Shown here piece after piece: positions 45,578 to 55,133 of a DNA stretch of 64,000 bases. Position 1 is the first letter of the stretch. Each line of letters starts with the position of its first letter. The notes below the pieces were generated by a model. It was not told the DNA's origin and did not search any database. It saw nothing but the letters and a program-made list of their open reading frames with translations. The DNA is from Eudorina sp. 2006-703-Eu-15 (lineage: Eukaryota > Chlorophyta > Chlorophyceae > Chlamydomonadales > Volvocaceae). The stretch covers positions 372,001 to 436,000 of the forward strand of contig BDSI01000019.1 of the NCBI GenBank assembly GCA_003117195.1, written 5' to 3'. Position numbers and translations under genes: made by a program.

Positions 45578-46594
45578 ACAAAAGCAAATAATTCATTTGC
45601 TGAAGTCCAATCAGTATACTGGTTTTATACAATCCTGTAACTAATGCGGTCCCGATTATTTATTCACAAAATAAATTTGTTCCAGTCAAACGAAAACCTT
45701 TACCACAGCACGCACAGCATAAACATCCACCACCCACCCAGCAATTCGAATATTATTTCTCTCGCTTCCTACTTATCTTACATAATTACCAGATATAACA
45801 CCTAACCCTCTACGCTATATTAGTGTTACGAAAATTCATATTCCACCCAACAACGTAATAGCTATCGTACTCTCTTATCAGTCATCAAAACAACATCATC
45901 TAAATCCCAAACAATTCCAAAAAATTCGCATAATATAACAAAATGGACTATCGAACTCACGAACCTGCAAACAAGCAGATTGGTTCCCGCTCAAATCATT
46001 CCGGCACACGCACATCACCACGGGCCACTCCAGGGAGACACCACCAACGAAACGAAAGCCCTCTCCATCAACATTATTTAATCACCTTCTTGAAACTAGT
46101 AACACAATACACTCACCAATATCGCTTATATCGAAACCTTTGCGCCTGAGAACCGTGTGCTGCCCCAGCAGCCAGCCCTGTCAACCCTAAAGGTATGAAT
46201 ATCGATTTCGCTGATACCAGTCATCACGTATAGGTACACTCCACTAATGAATCTTCTCTCGTGATTTACAGAGATAAAACCAGCGGAAACCAAACCCTCT
46301 CCATCCTGCTCGCCCACACCGTCACCCCGCCCTCACAACACGGTAAGCAATAAACATTTCCCTCGCATTACCATCATTTGCGGAATCCTCACTAACAACA
46401 AATTCTTTACAACTGGATATGCAGTCACTATCGATCTTCTTCATCGATCACATCCCGCCCGCCTACACCACCTCCCTCCACTCCCGTTCGCCACCTACAA
46501 TCAACCAGAAACTCGGTGAGCAAATTATCTACGGCTAGTAAATAATTTCCAGTGGGCAAATTGCATTGCACTTGCACACTTGCGCAGCGCTCAA

Positions 46595-46636
46595 GCCATC
46601 TGATGAGGCCCTGGCAAGGCCGAAACGCGTCATGGC
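46595..46636 (+). ncRNA. Type I hammerhead ribozyme
   Basis: All conserved parts are present in order. Stem I 5' strand GCCAT (46595-46599); core CTGATGA (46600-46606); stem II GGCC (46607-46610) and GGCC (46618-46621) around loop CTGGCAA; core GAAA (46622-46625); minimal stem III within the palindrome ACGCGT (46625-46630); cleavage residue C 46631 (GTC); stem I 3' strand ATGGC (46632-46636). Predicted cleavage is after 46631. The very short palindromic stem III is typical of hammerheads in Penelope-like elements and retrozymes, which are thought to act as dimers. It would process the element's RNA. This is seen directly in the sequence; activity is untested. Confidence 0.85.
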
Positions 46637-46907
46637 ATGCCCTGCCTGCTGTCGCTTGTTTGCTTGTTGTGACTTGTTGCTTTGCTTATTGCCCATTACT
46701 GTTTTCTGCTTTCTAAATTATAAGTTATTTAACTTTACGGTTTTATTAATTTATACTGCGAACTTAAATTCCTTACGGTGCAGATTTTTTCTTTCCTCTC
46801 TCTTAAATTATATAAATTTAACTTCAAAGAACTTTCTGATTATCAATTTCTGGTTTATTACAAATTGGTTAGGAATCACTTTCCGCAGCTCGCTTCCGCC
46901 TCATCTT

Positions 46908-46910
<3 letters not shown>
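46637..46910. other. AT-rich sequence after the ribozyme, no gene seen
   Basis: T-rich stretch with several short stops in all frames, lying between the hammerhead and a CAG tract. Probably the end of the RT element. Confidence 0.4.
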
Positions 46911-46947
<37 letters not shown>

Positions 46948-47060
46948 GGTGTGGTGGTCTTCGCTTGCCGTCTGGCCTTCTTCCCGGCTTGCTGCTTGGT
47001 CTGCTTCCGTCCCTTTGTCCTTGTAACGTCCCTCTCAGAAAAAAAAAGCAGCAGCAGCAG
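46911..47060 (+). repeat. CAG tract split by a LINE tail
   Basis: Twelve CAG units (46911-46946), then a LINE 3' end plus 9 A (46947-47047), then CAG resumes (47047-47060) and runs into the Q tract of an old LINE ORF2. The CAG tract is where the RT element and the LINE meet. Confidence 0.75.
46947..47047 (+). mobile_element. Short LINE tail insertion in the CAG tract
   Basis: TGGTGTGGTGG... to CTCTCAG plus A 47039-47047. CAG units flank both sides. Confidence 0.8.
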
Positions 47061-47806
47061 AGGCGGCGGCAGCCGGAACCGTGCTTGGACAGCTTGACCC
47101 ACATCTTTGCGGCCTGCCCGGCGTACACGGGCGCCCGCGAGTGGCTCCCGGCCCTCTGGGGGGCAATCACAGGGGGGCCCGGCCCCCCGATGACAAGCGT
47201 TGAGCTGCTGCTGGGAGACTGGGCGGCCGCCTGGGACCAGTACCCAACCAGCCCGGGTCTGCAAACCCTCTGGACCGCTCTTAGGGCCACCTGGCTGTGG
47301 GCCGTCTGGTGTCACCACCAGGCGGCCGGCGCTTTTTTTTTTTCGGAGCCCTGCCCTTCCGACGCTGTCATCACCCAGGTGGTCAGCGAACTCCAGCGGC
47401 TCATGTGGGCGCACTTCCGGATGGCAGCACTGCCCGAGGACACCATGGCTGGTTTGCCACTCTCACACATCACAGCACACTGAAGGCAGCTCCGCTGGAC
47501 GCCTGGAGTAGGAGGTGCGGCCTGGAGTAGGAGGTGCGGCCTGGAGTAGGAGGTGCGGCCTGGAGTAGGAGGTGCGGCCTTGTTGTGCCGTTTTGCCGCT
47601 TTGGGAGCTTTTCCCTCCCTCTGCCGCCCTGTCCCTGTCCCCGTCCTGTCTGTGAGGTTGGCGTTTGCTTGGTTCCCTTTCCTTCTGGTTGGTGCCTCTG
47701 GGGCTCGGTTGCGGTGTGGAGGTCTTCGCTTGCCGTCCGGCCTTCTTCCCGGCTTGCTGCTTGGTCTGCTTCCGTCCCTTTGTCCTTGTAACGTCCCTCT
47801 CAGAAA
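47061..47806 (+). mobile_element. Older, diverged LINE copy with internal deletion
   Basis: ORF2 end from the zf-RVT knuckle (CLDSLTHIFAACPAY...) to ...LPLSHITAH, with many substitutions not seen in the other copies. An 11-T run (47333-47343) splits it. At about 47500 ORF2 jumps to the 3'UTR through a four-unit tandem repeat. The tail CTCTCAGAAAC runs directly into the repeat at 47807. Divergence suggests it predates the main cluster. Confidence 0.75.
47502..47577 (+). repeat. 19-bp tandem repeat, four units
   Basis: Unit CCTGGAGTAGGAGGTGCGG repeated four times, single-copy in all other LINE 3'UTRs. It sits exactly at the ORF2/3'UTR deletion joint. Confidence 0.85.
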
Positions 47807-48810
47807 CAAGTAGGGGTCGGCTTCCTCGAAGCCGGAAAAGGGCGGGGCCCCCTATAATCCGTACAGGCCGCTTGCTTTAGAACGAAAACTCTATTACCGC
47901 GCAACAGTGTGAGAGAGTGAAAGGTTACCATTGGGGGTGTCGTTGATGTTGAAGGTGGATTGGCGTGCATAGATTCACCAAGCCCAAACACGTCGGCAGC
48001 CCCGAAACCATCCTGCAGTACGCGCCGCCGGCGACGGCGGTCACCGTATCGGCACTATGGTAACGATAGTCGCCTCTGCACTACCACATCCGTCTGTCAA
48101 GCAGATGATCACAAAGCAAGCTTGAAGCATCCTTGTTTTGCCGTGAAACTGTAGTTGTTTGGTCCGTCGGCAGGCCCGCAGCAGACGTGAACCTCTAAAG
48201 TTTGCTATCAATAGTTACATAGCAAATGTAAGGCAAAAACAGGGTGCGAAAAAGCCGCGGTGAGACCCGGACTTTGGGCCATCGGAACTGGAGAATTCGT
48301 TGGCACTCGGTACGCTATCCCTTAGCATCTTGAAACTTTGGTTCAAAACATATTGTTGATTTGTATTCATCTGGCAAGACAGAAAGGCAAATCTTGATGT
48401 TGGTGGTATCTTGATGTTCAAACATCAGAACACTATCGAAGTTCAATTTAGCACGCGCCGCCCATTCCTAATCCAAGTATTCACCACGCGGCACCTGTTG
48501 CAACAAACATGAGCGCGAGAGGCGTTGGGTGGATGTTGACTCGGGTCCATGGAGACCGCGGAGCTTTACTTTGACCGTTTGTGCGCAAAGAATTTTTTTC
48601 AGCCAAACCAAGAATACCTTGCAATAGAGGACAATTAATGTGACAAACATTGCGAATTAGTTTAGCGGATAATGAACGTTTTGCCGTTACCCACGCACGG
48701 CGCACGCGCACACACACAGACACACACACACACACACACACACGGACATGGGCAATCCTAGGGGGCGGGGCCCCCCGAACGCGCTTCGCGCTGGGGCCCC
48801 GCCCAAAAAT
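47807..48810. repeat. Novel ~1-kb repeat, copy 2
   Basis: Same orientation and same ends as 42345-43343. Internal differences include a shorter stretch near 48172-48180 and a CA microsatellite replacing the ACGGAC-type repeat at the right. It ends with the same GC hairpin and CCCAAAAAT. It begins immediately after a LINE tail, while copy 1 begins immediately after a SINE tail. Confidence 0.65.
48710..48743 (+). repeat. CA microsatellite
   Basis: CACACACAGACACACAC-type run near the right end of repeat copy 2. Copy 1 has ACGGACACACGGACGG-type repeats in this place. Confidence 0.8.
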
Positions 48811-49862
48811 CCCAAATGATTAACCCAACCTACTTGGTCAGCTAGGTCAACTGCATGCATTGTTGTAGACAGAACCAACAACCCACTTGCTTGCATCCAG
48901 AAACACAAAACGGTTGTGGCCTCACTTAGGTCACAACCAGGAAAACAAGGGTAGCTGGGGAAAGAAGAAATAGAGGATGCAGCTTTAGATCCTCTATATA
49001 TATACATGATGACTGTAGGGTTGTATGCATGGGGTTATGCATCCCCAACTACATATGTGTAACCAACATACACACACATGATAATTATAGGGCTGCATTT
49101 CCGTCCTGTCATCAACCCGCACTACTCACAAAACCAACTCTGCTTGTGACAAAAACCACCCGTGTGCGGGCATGTCCCACCCTGCCTTCCATACTGAACA
49201 TTTTGATCACATGCACAAATGCAAGCACACACATACAATCACCACCACCAAATCCTCCAAGTACCAAATGCCGTCCTGAAAATATTTCTGAACCAACTGG
49301 CATACATGCTATATCATTCATCATCATAATGGCTTATGTGCGCCAGTTTTACCATGTATGTGCACACACATCAGTGGATGGTGTGATTGTGAGCCCACCT
49401 ACCCCACCAGCAGGTACAGGGCCCCAAACCCAAGAAAGTGAAGCCCTCCCAGCAGCACCATGCAGTGATCCTCCATGGTAGGTCAACATGGTCACCAGCA
49501 TACGGACAATGCCGGCGCAATCACAATGAGAATGCCACTGTATGCATGGGACTGCTGCTGTATGCATTTGACCCACATTTATGACTGGCGCGGGCGGTGC
49601 ACAAACAGCTAGCCATGCATGCGCGCTGCAGAGGTCAGTGAACGAAAATGAAATACCCATCCTTGCTCAACACCAAGGGACGGGCCTTTCAAGTGTCGCT
49701 TTACCCTGTGATAAACCACAACTAAGGCCCTTTCTTCAAGTCCCAACTGCCAAAAACAACATGCAACTAGTATTTATCATATTAATACAGAGTGCCACTC
49801 AACCACCACAGCACAACCCCAACAGGGATCAGAAATGGTGCACAGGCGCCCGTGCCTGCACC
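48811..49862. other. Intergenic, no gene recognised
   Basis: Moderate GC with short AT repeats (TATATATA near 48996) and a small palindrome (GGGGTTATGCATCCCC, 49032-49047). Short open frames on both strands show no recognisable domains. Part may be the 3'UTR of the gene ending at 49863; no clear TGTAA signal was found on the minus strand. Confidence 0.4.
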
Positions 49863-51990
49863 TCAGCAGCCGCCTGCTACCTGCACCACTGCCACTACTG
49901 TTTCCATGTGTGCATGTTTGTCTACTGCACTGTGTGGTACAGTGCAGGGGTGCTCTGCCGCGTCCCTGCCTACCCCACCAACGCCTACTACGCCTGCTGC
50001 ACTAGAGGCTCCTGTACCAGGAATAAAGCTGTGGTGTGTTATTGCCAGGCGGGAGGGTGACAGCTGCACCACTGGCTCTTCCGCAAGACGCACACAGTGT
50101 AGGCTGACTGAGCTGCCGCTGCCGCCGGCTCCCATTGTGATGGCAGCACCTGTGCTACCCACCGACATCAGGCCTTGCGACTCTCCCTCCTCCAATGGCG
50201 GCGTCGGGGCCACCGATGCCAAACCCCCATGCATCGAGCGCATGGAGAGGCTCTTAAACTCGCCCCGCAGCTGCTGCAGTGCCGCGTGTGTCTTGTCCTG
50301 AAGGCCGCCCTCATACGGCCCAGGACTCCCACCACTGCCCCCATTGCCGTTGAGTGTGCTGCCAGCACCGTGGCTGCCGCCACGCGGGCGCTCACGCCAG
50401 GAGCTCCGGTTCTGTTGTAGCCGCTGCATGAAGGCCTCCTCCTCCTCTGTGCCCCGCATGTGCAGGCGTGCTGCAGGAGAGATGCCGCCAGGCCGAATCG
50501 CCACTGTGTTGGGACTGCGGAGCGCATTGGTGGTGACGGCCACAGTAGAGTGGCGGCGGCCCAGGCCTTGAGCCATAACCATTGCACCCGGACCCGATGT
50601 CAACAGGCCCTGACCCATGGGTCGAACACCCATCACACCAGACTCCACCTCAATGGCATCATCGTCATCCAGGCCTGCATGTGGCCACAATGGCACGCAC
50701 CACTTGACGGACAGGTTGCCAGGTTTAGGAAGCTAAGAAATCCCAAGACATTCATACGTGTGAAGGCTGCAGGATTTCTTCAGCCACAGGGTTGGGCAAT
50801 CATCATCAGGGTGTCAGCCAGGGTCCAGAAAGGGTACTGCCAGCCTTGACAGGAGCTGCACAATGCTTAACATACTACCCTACAATGTGCTCTGCGTTCA
50901 TAAATGCCGCAGGGCCGCTCCACATGCAGGTAAGGCAGTTCAGGGCCAAACGTGTGACCTGGCTCTGGCTTGGTCTCACCCAAGAAGGCTGTGCAATCCT
51001 ATTTCGACCCTGGTTTCAGACCCACCAGGTTCCCCAGACTCGGAGCCCAGGAAAGGAGACGCGTAGCCTGACAGTTCGGAGTTGCCAAACTCTGAGTTGC
51101 CCCGGACCAGGCTGTTCTGAAGTCCCTTGAAGCCAGATGCTGCACGCAGTGATGGGGCCTCGCCGGGGCTGGTCATGTTGGACGAGGCACCCGGCACAGA
51201 GCGCCGGAAGTCAATGCCACTGCGACGTGCAGAGAAACTGTTGGAGCTGGCGAGGCCTCCCTGACGGGATGGTGAGGCGACCAGGCCCATGGCTGCGGTG
51301 GCCATGCTGCCTGCCGCAGGGGAGGGGGCAGCAGAGCCATCCAATGTGGTGGAGCCGGCGCTACGGCGGAAGGAGGGCATGATGAGGAGCGGGTCCTCGA
51401 ACCTGGTTGGCGTGGCCTGTTCGGAAGGGAGGTTTGGGGACGGGGCAGTACCGTGGTCAGGACCTGAGTTCAAGGAGGGTGGTGCTGGTGCTGGTTCAGT
51501 TGGAGGGAGGGTGCAGCGTTGGACGCACAGTTGGAGTGGATGGGCTGAAGGAGTTTCTGAGGTTGATGATATTTAATGGTGTTTGAGCTAGAACTGCTTC
51601 TACGAAAGGTACGCTGCCAGTACTCCGCTTCCAGTTCTGATGACCCGGTGAACCAGCCGTTCGTGGACAAATGTGCCATGACCTCGGCCCTAATGTCCTC
51701 AATCCCAACTGAAAGGCACTTACTGGCTTTGGGCTGCTTGCTCCTGAGCCTCCAGAAGCTTGGGAGCCCAGCAGTGACGCCGGAGGCGCGCGTGGCGACA
51801 ACGACGACCGAAGCTCTCCGTTCGCGACAATGCTTGAACTGCGCCTATTGGGACTCCATACATTTCTGTCAAGCAGGTCTTCTGCTGTATTCAGAGGAGG
51901 CGGCAGCTTGAAGCCTGACCGTCGTCCGGTCTCTGGGCCCAGAGACGGTTCCTTACAGACCTCAGATAGTTGCGCCACAATGGTAGGCAT
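49863..51990 (-). CDS. Predicted four-exon gene, protein of unknown function (about 459 aa)
   Basis: Model from open frames and splice signals: exon 1 51990-51957 (MPTIVAQLSEV, donor GTAAGG); exon 2 51708-51613 (GIEDIRAEVMAHLSTNGWF, ELEAEYWQ); exon 3 51463-51026 (Ser-rich, e.g. FEDPLLIMPSFRRSAGS); exon 4 50674-49863 (LDDDDAIEVESGVMG, TEEEEAFMQRLQQNRSSW, then Gly/Ser-rich, stop TGA). All joints keep phase and the summed length (1380 nt) is a multiple of three. The start is supported by an in-frame stop upstream (52018-52020). Most of the protein is low-complexity Ser/Gly/Pro with basic RRS motifs that could be phosphorylation sites. I recognise no domain. Retaining the first intron would also leave an open frame, so exon 1 could be longer (51990 down to about 51720). 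It is the first chromosomal-type gene beside the transposon cluster. Confidence 0.5.
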
Positions 51991-54900
51991 TGCTATTATT
52001 TTGTCAGCGTAGCCAAGTCAGCGAAGAGGCAGACGACCAAAACAGTGAGCTATTGCTAAGCCATACTTGGTATATACAGAAACACCATTCCTCAATCTGT
52101 ACCACTAAATTCGAGGATTTGCTTAGTTCCTACAGAAAGCCCATTCTTCGCACACTGTCAACACCTAGTCACCATCATGCGGTAAAAATATGAAATCAAT
52201 GGTGTAAAGTTCATGACATTAGATAACCTATGTTTTCCTTGGATTTGGGGGGGCTGGTACTGCAGTAACAGACCGCCTGTCCGCGTGTCCGGTGGCATTT
52301 CGCATTTGCATCGTCGATATATGTAGAGAAATGAGCATACTTAATAAATTGAAGCGTGTACATTCAAATCAGAAATTGTTGCAGCACGAACGTGTTCTTA
52401 ATTATCTTGGCAGCTGATTGTGCATTCCCGCCGTTCTCGTTCTCCAACCATTTGCCGCAAATCCTCTTGATGATCATGGAAGCAGTTACACCTGAACTCG
52501 ACATACTTCAAGCTGTGGTTACGGCTACCGGTTCCAGCCTGAGCACTCTTGAGCGTATTAGAGTACAAAAAACGTCGGCGGAGAGGGCCACGGAGGCACC
52601 TCGGCAGGAGAATAAGCTGACGTGGACGACCTGTGCGGGGATCCGAGGGAGGCGCGGCAGGGGAAAGGACAGGCGGGGAAACGAGTACTGCAGCAGAACG
52701 TGGTGGAATGAGGGCACCGCGCACCCCACCCCACCCTCCCACATCCATGGCCAACCCCACCCAGCCCCTCCCAGCCGAGCATTCCCGCCTGCCCCACATG
52801 CCGTACATATGGTAGCGCCTCCCAGCCGACAATCAAAGCCTTCCCGCGTCCCAAGGTGCTAGATCCACAGGATGCAAGGCAATAAACAGCAAAGCGCAAC
52901 GAAACGAAATTAAGCAAAGCGCAGAATTAGGCAGCGCGGAAGGAGAACGGACAGCACAGGAGACAGGAGCGCAGACTTCCCACCCCCGACTCGGACCGCC
53001 GGCTGCCAGCGTCACCGTGTGCCGGGCGATGTCGGGCAGGGCCGTGTGCAGGCTGCGGTTGCGGCTGCAGCCGCGGCGGCGGCGTGTTTTGGGCCAGAGG
53101 GCGCGAAGAAGGACTCGGAGGTGGGCGATGCTGCCGATGCTGCCCATGTTGCCGGTGAGGATGGTGTGGCTTGACACGGTGGTCTTCAGGACGATGTGAG
53201 TGAAGGAGTGCAGGGCGAAGTTGTCCCGCCGGTCGGCGGAGAGGGAGGCACCTCGGGTAATATGCTCTGGCAGAAGGGCATCAGCAAAAACAAAGGCAGA
53301 TACAGGGCATCAGCAACAACAGCAGATACGGGCTCCACCCCGAACGCGGCTGACAAGGCCCATCGCCCGCGCCATCTGATTGGGCGGGTCTGGCGCGGTG
53401 CGCGCTGGAAACCTGGTGTGTTGGCCGGTATGGCGGCATGAACCCCCCACGGGTGCTGGAGGATGGGTGCGCAGTCCTTGGTAGGGGTTGATGAGATGAG
53501 GCGCCAACGGGCCCGTTGGAACACGATTACTAAAAAGCTGCGATGGCGCCACTAGCGCCGTACCTTGCCGTACCTACACATTATTGTTGCACCAACCGGA
53601 TACAATACACCTCTCTCGTCGCTAGAACCTGACTTCCCTGCTATTCCTACGTCATTGCTAGAGAAGTCAACGTGCCCTGGAAGGCAGGGAGCCGTACCTG
53701 ATTGCAATGTACGGCAGGGATGTATGTACGGCTTCAATTGAGTTGTGGACGTGCGGGGCACTCTCCTGCGTTCGTTGTGAAGATCTATCTGGTGTGCGAT
53801 GCCACCGATCAAGCCCGCCTCGTGGGAGTTCCAAGTTAGCCAAGACAGGAAGTTCCAAGTGGCTTTACAGCGACTACCGTACAAACGTACACGGCTCTGA
53901 CCAGGTATATCGGTCCTGATCGGTCAGCCCTTGCAGTATATCATTCACATTATGGCCACATGGGCCATAACCACCGCCCGCCTAGCACGTGCAAATGCAG
54001 CAAGCCAACGTATCGGGGCCAACAGGCACGTCAACGACGACTACTGGCTGAACCCCAACCTTCGGCAGATCGACGCGAGGATCATTTGCCTAATGCGAAA
54101 TGGATGTTTCAAGGGACGTTAGAAACGGACGGATCGTACCACTAGAGGCCGCTAGCTGCACCCCTACATCATCATGACATGCCGCCAAAGGACGACGCCT
54201 GGGATGCGCTGACAACCCGGTGGCGTTGATGGGCACTGCTGCCTACATACCCACCCACATACAGGCGATGGGCGCCCGGAAAGGGGGGGGGCCGCCTGAC
54301 GCGTCAACCGGCCCGGGCCCCCGAAATTGTCGGCACCTCGCCTCTTCCTCCCACCCTCTTCCTCCCCTCACCCCGTTATTGGATACTGATCTGAACGCCG
54401 CATGCGCACACACACGGGCAGGCAAGGCAAAACGGCTTCGGTCCCAGCACAGCCTTTCCCTGAACCGGCCAAAACTTTTCTTGAGAATCTGTTTCTCATT
54501 TTCCTGTCTCATCATCAGTCCAAATTATGTGCGTCAGTCACCTCCCGCCGGCAGTCTCCATCAGGGTGCATTCCGCCCCTCGCATCCCCAGCCCCACCCC
54601 TCTCTACCTGCAGCCCGCAGCTGACCCGAACAGCTGCCCATCGGGCCCAAGACCCAGCAGCTACCCGTTGTGACGTACACACAGGCGGATGGGCACAACG
54701 CAAATGCCACTCAAGGACAGAACCGCCATCTCCCCCCCCCCCGGCGCACGGGAACCAACAACTAGAGCATGCGCCAACCACCAGCGCACACAGATCGGCC
54801 GATGCAAGCAAACCATTCCCTGAATGAGTTGGGTACTTGGGTTGACATCTTTTATTCAGGCGCCAGGGGACTGACACTTGGTATGCCTGGGAGGGGGCTC

Positions 54901-55133
54901 TCGTCCCGTACCCTCTCCGGCTCACCCGTTGCACTGCGCTGTCGGGCCGCGCCCTTCGCCCCTGACGGCTGCCTGACCCCCAACCTGTTCCCGGAACCGC
55001 AGCACTCGACGCTCAACCAGCCCCCGCGGGCAGCGCGCGGCGGACAGCGTACGAACACTCACAAGCGGGGCCACGATGCGGTCGCACCGGCAACGGCGCC
55101 GCGGCCGACCCCGCGCAAGCGCTGGGCGGTTGC
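51991..55133. other. Intergenic region between the two minus-strand genes
   Basis: No gene recognised. Open frames such as 52356-52862 (+) and 53524-53186 (-) have biased composition and no domain. The part just below 55134 should hold the FLVA 3'UTR, and the part above 51990 the 5' leader of the unknown gene. A TTACA (TGTAA on the minus strand) at about 53867 is a possible but distant poly(A) signal. Confidence 0.4.

Larger units (their letters stand above)
45361..46594 (+). other. Downstream part of the RT element: AT-rich with exon-like islands
   Basis: AT-rich sequence with GC-richer islands bounded by splice-like signals: a donor GT at 46193, an island 46272-46342 (AG before, GTAAGC after) and an island 46425-46515 (AG before, GTGAGC after). 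Translations are short and not recognised. These may be exons of a second gene of the element or 3'UTR introns. Nothing else is identified between 45580 and 46150. Confidence 0.35.

Noticed and set aside
47502..47577. CRISPR-like array of short repeats
   Set aside because: Units are directly adjacent with no spacers, so it is a simple tandem repeat of LINE sequence.
51719..51733. 15-nt mini-intron GTAAGTGCCTTTCAG
   Set aside because: It has both consensus borders, but 15 nt is far below the length spliceosomes use. A longer intron using the same acceptor and the GTAAGG donor at 51956 restores the frame.
52356..52862. 168-residue open frame between the two genes
   Set aside because: Composition drifts to Pro/His-rich low complexity, with no domain, no supporting splice context and competing frames on the other strand.
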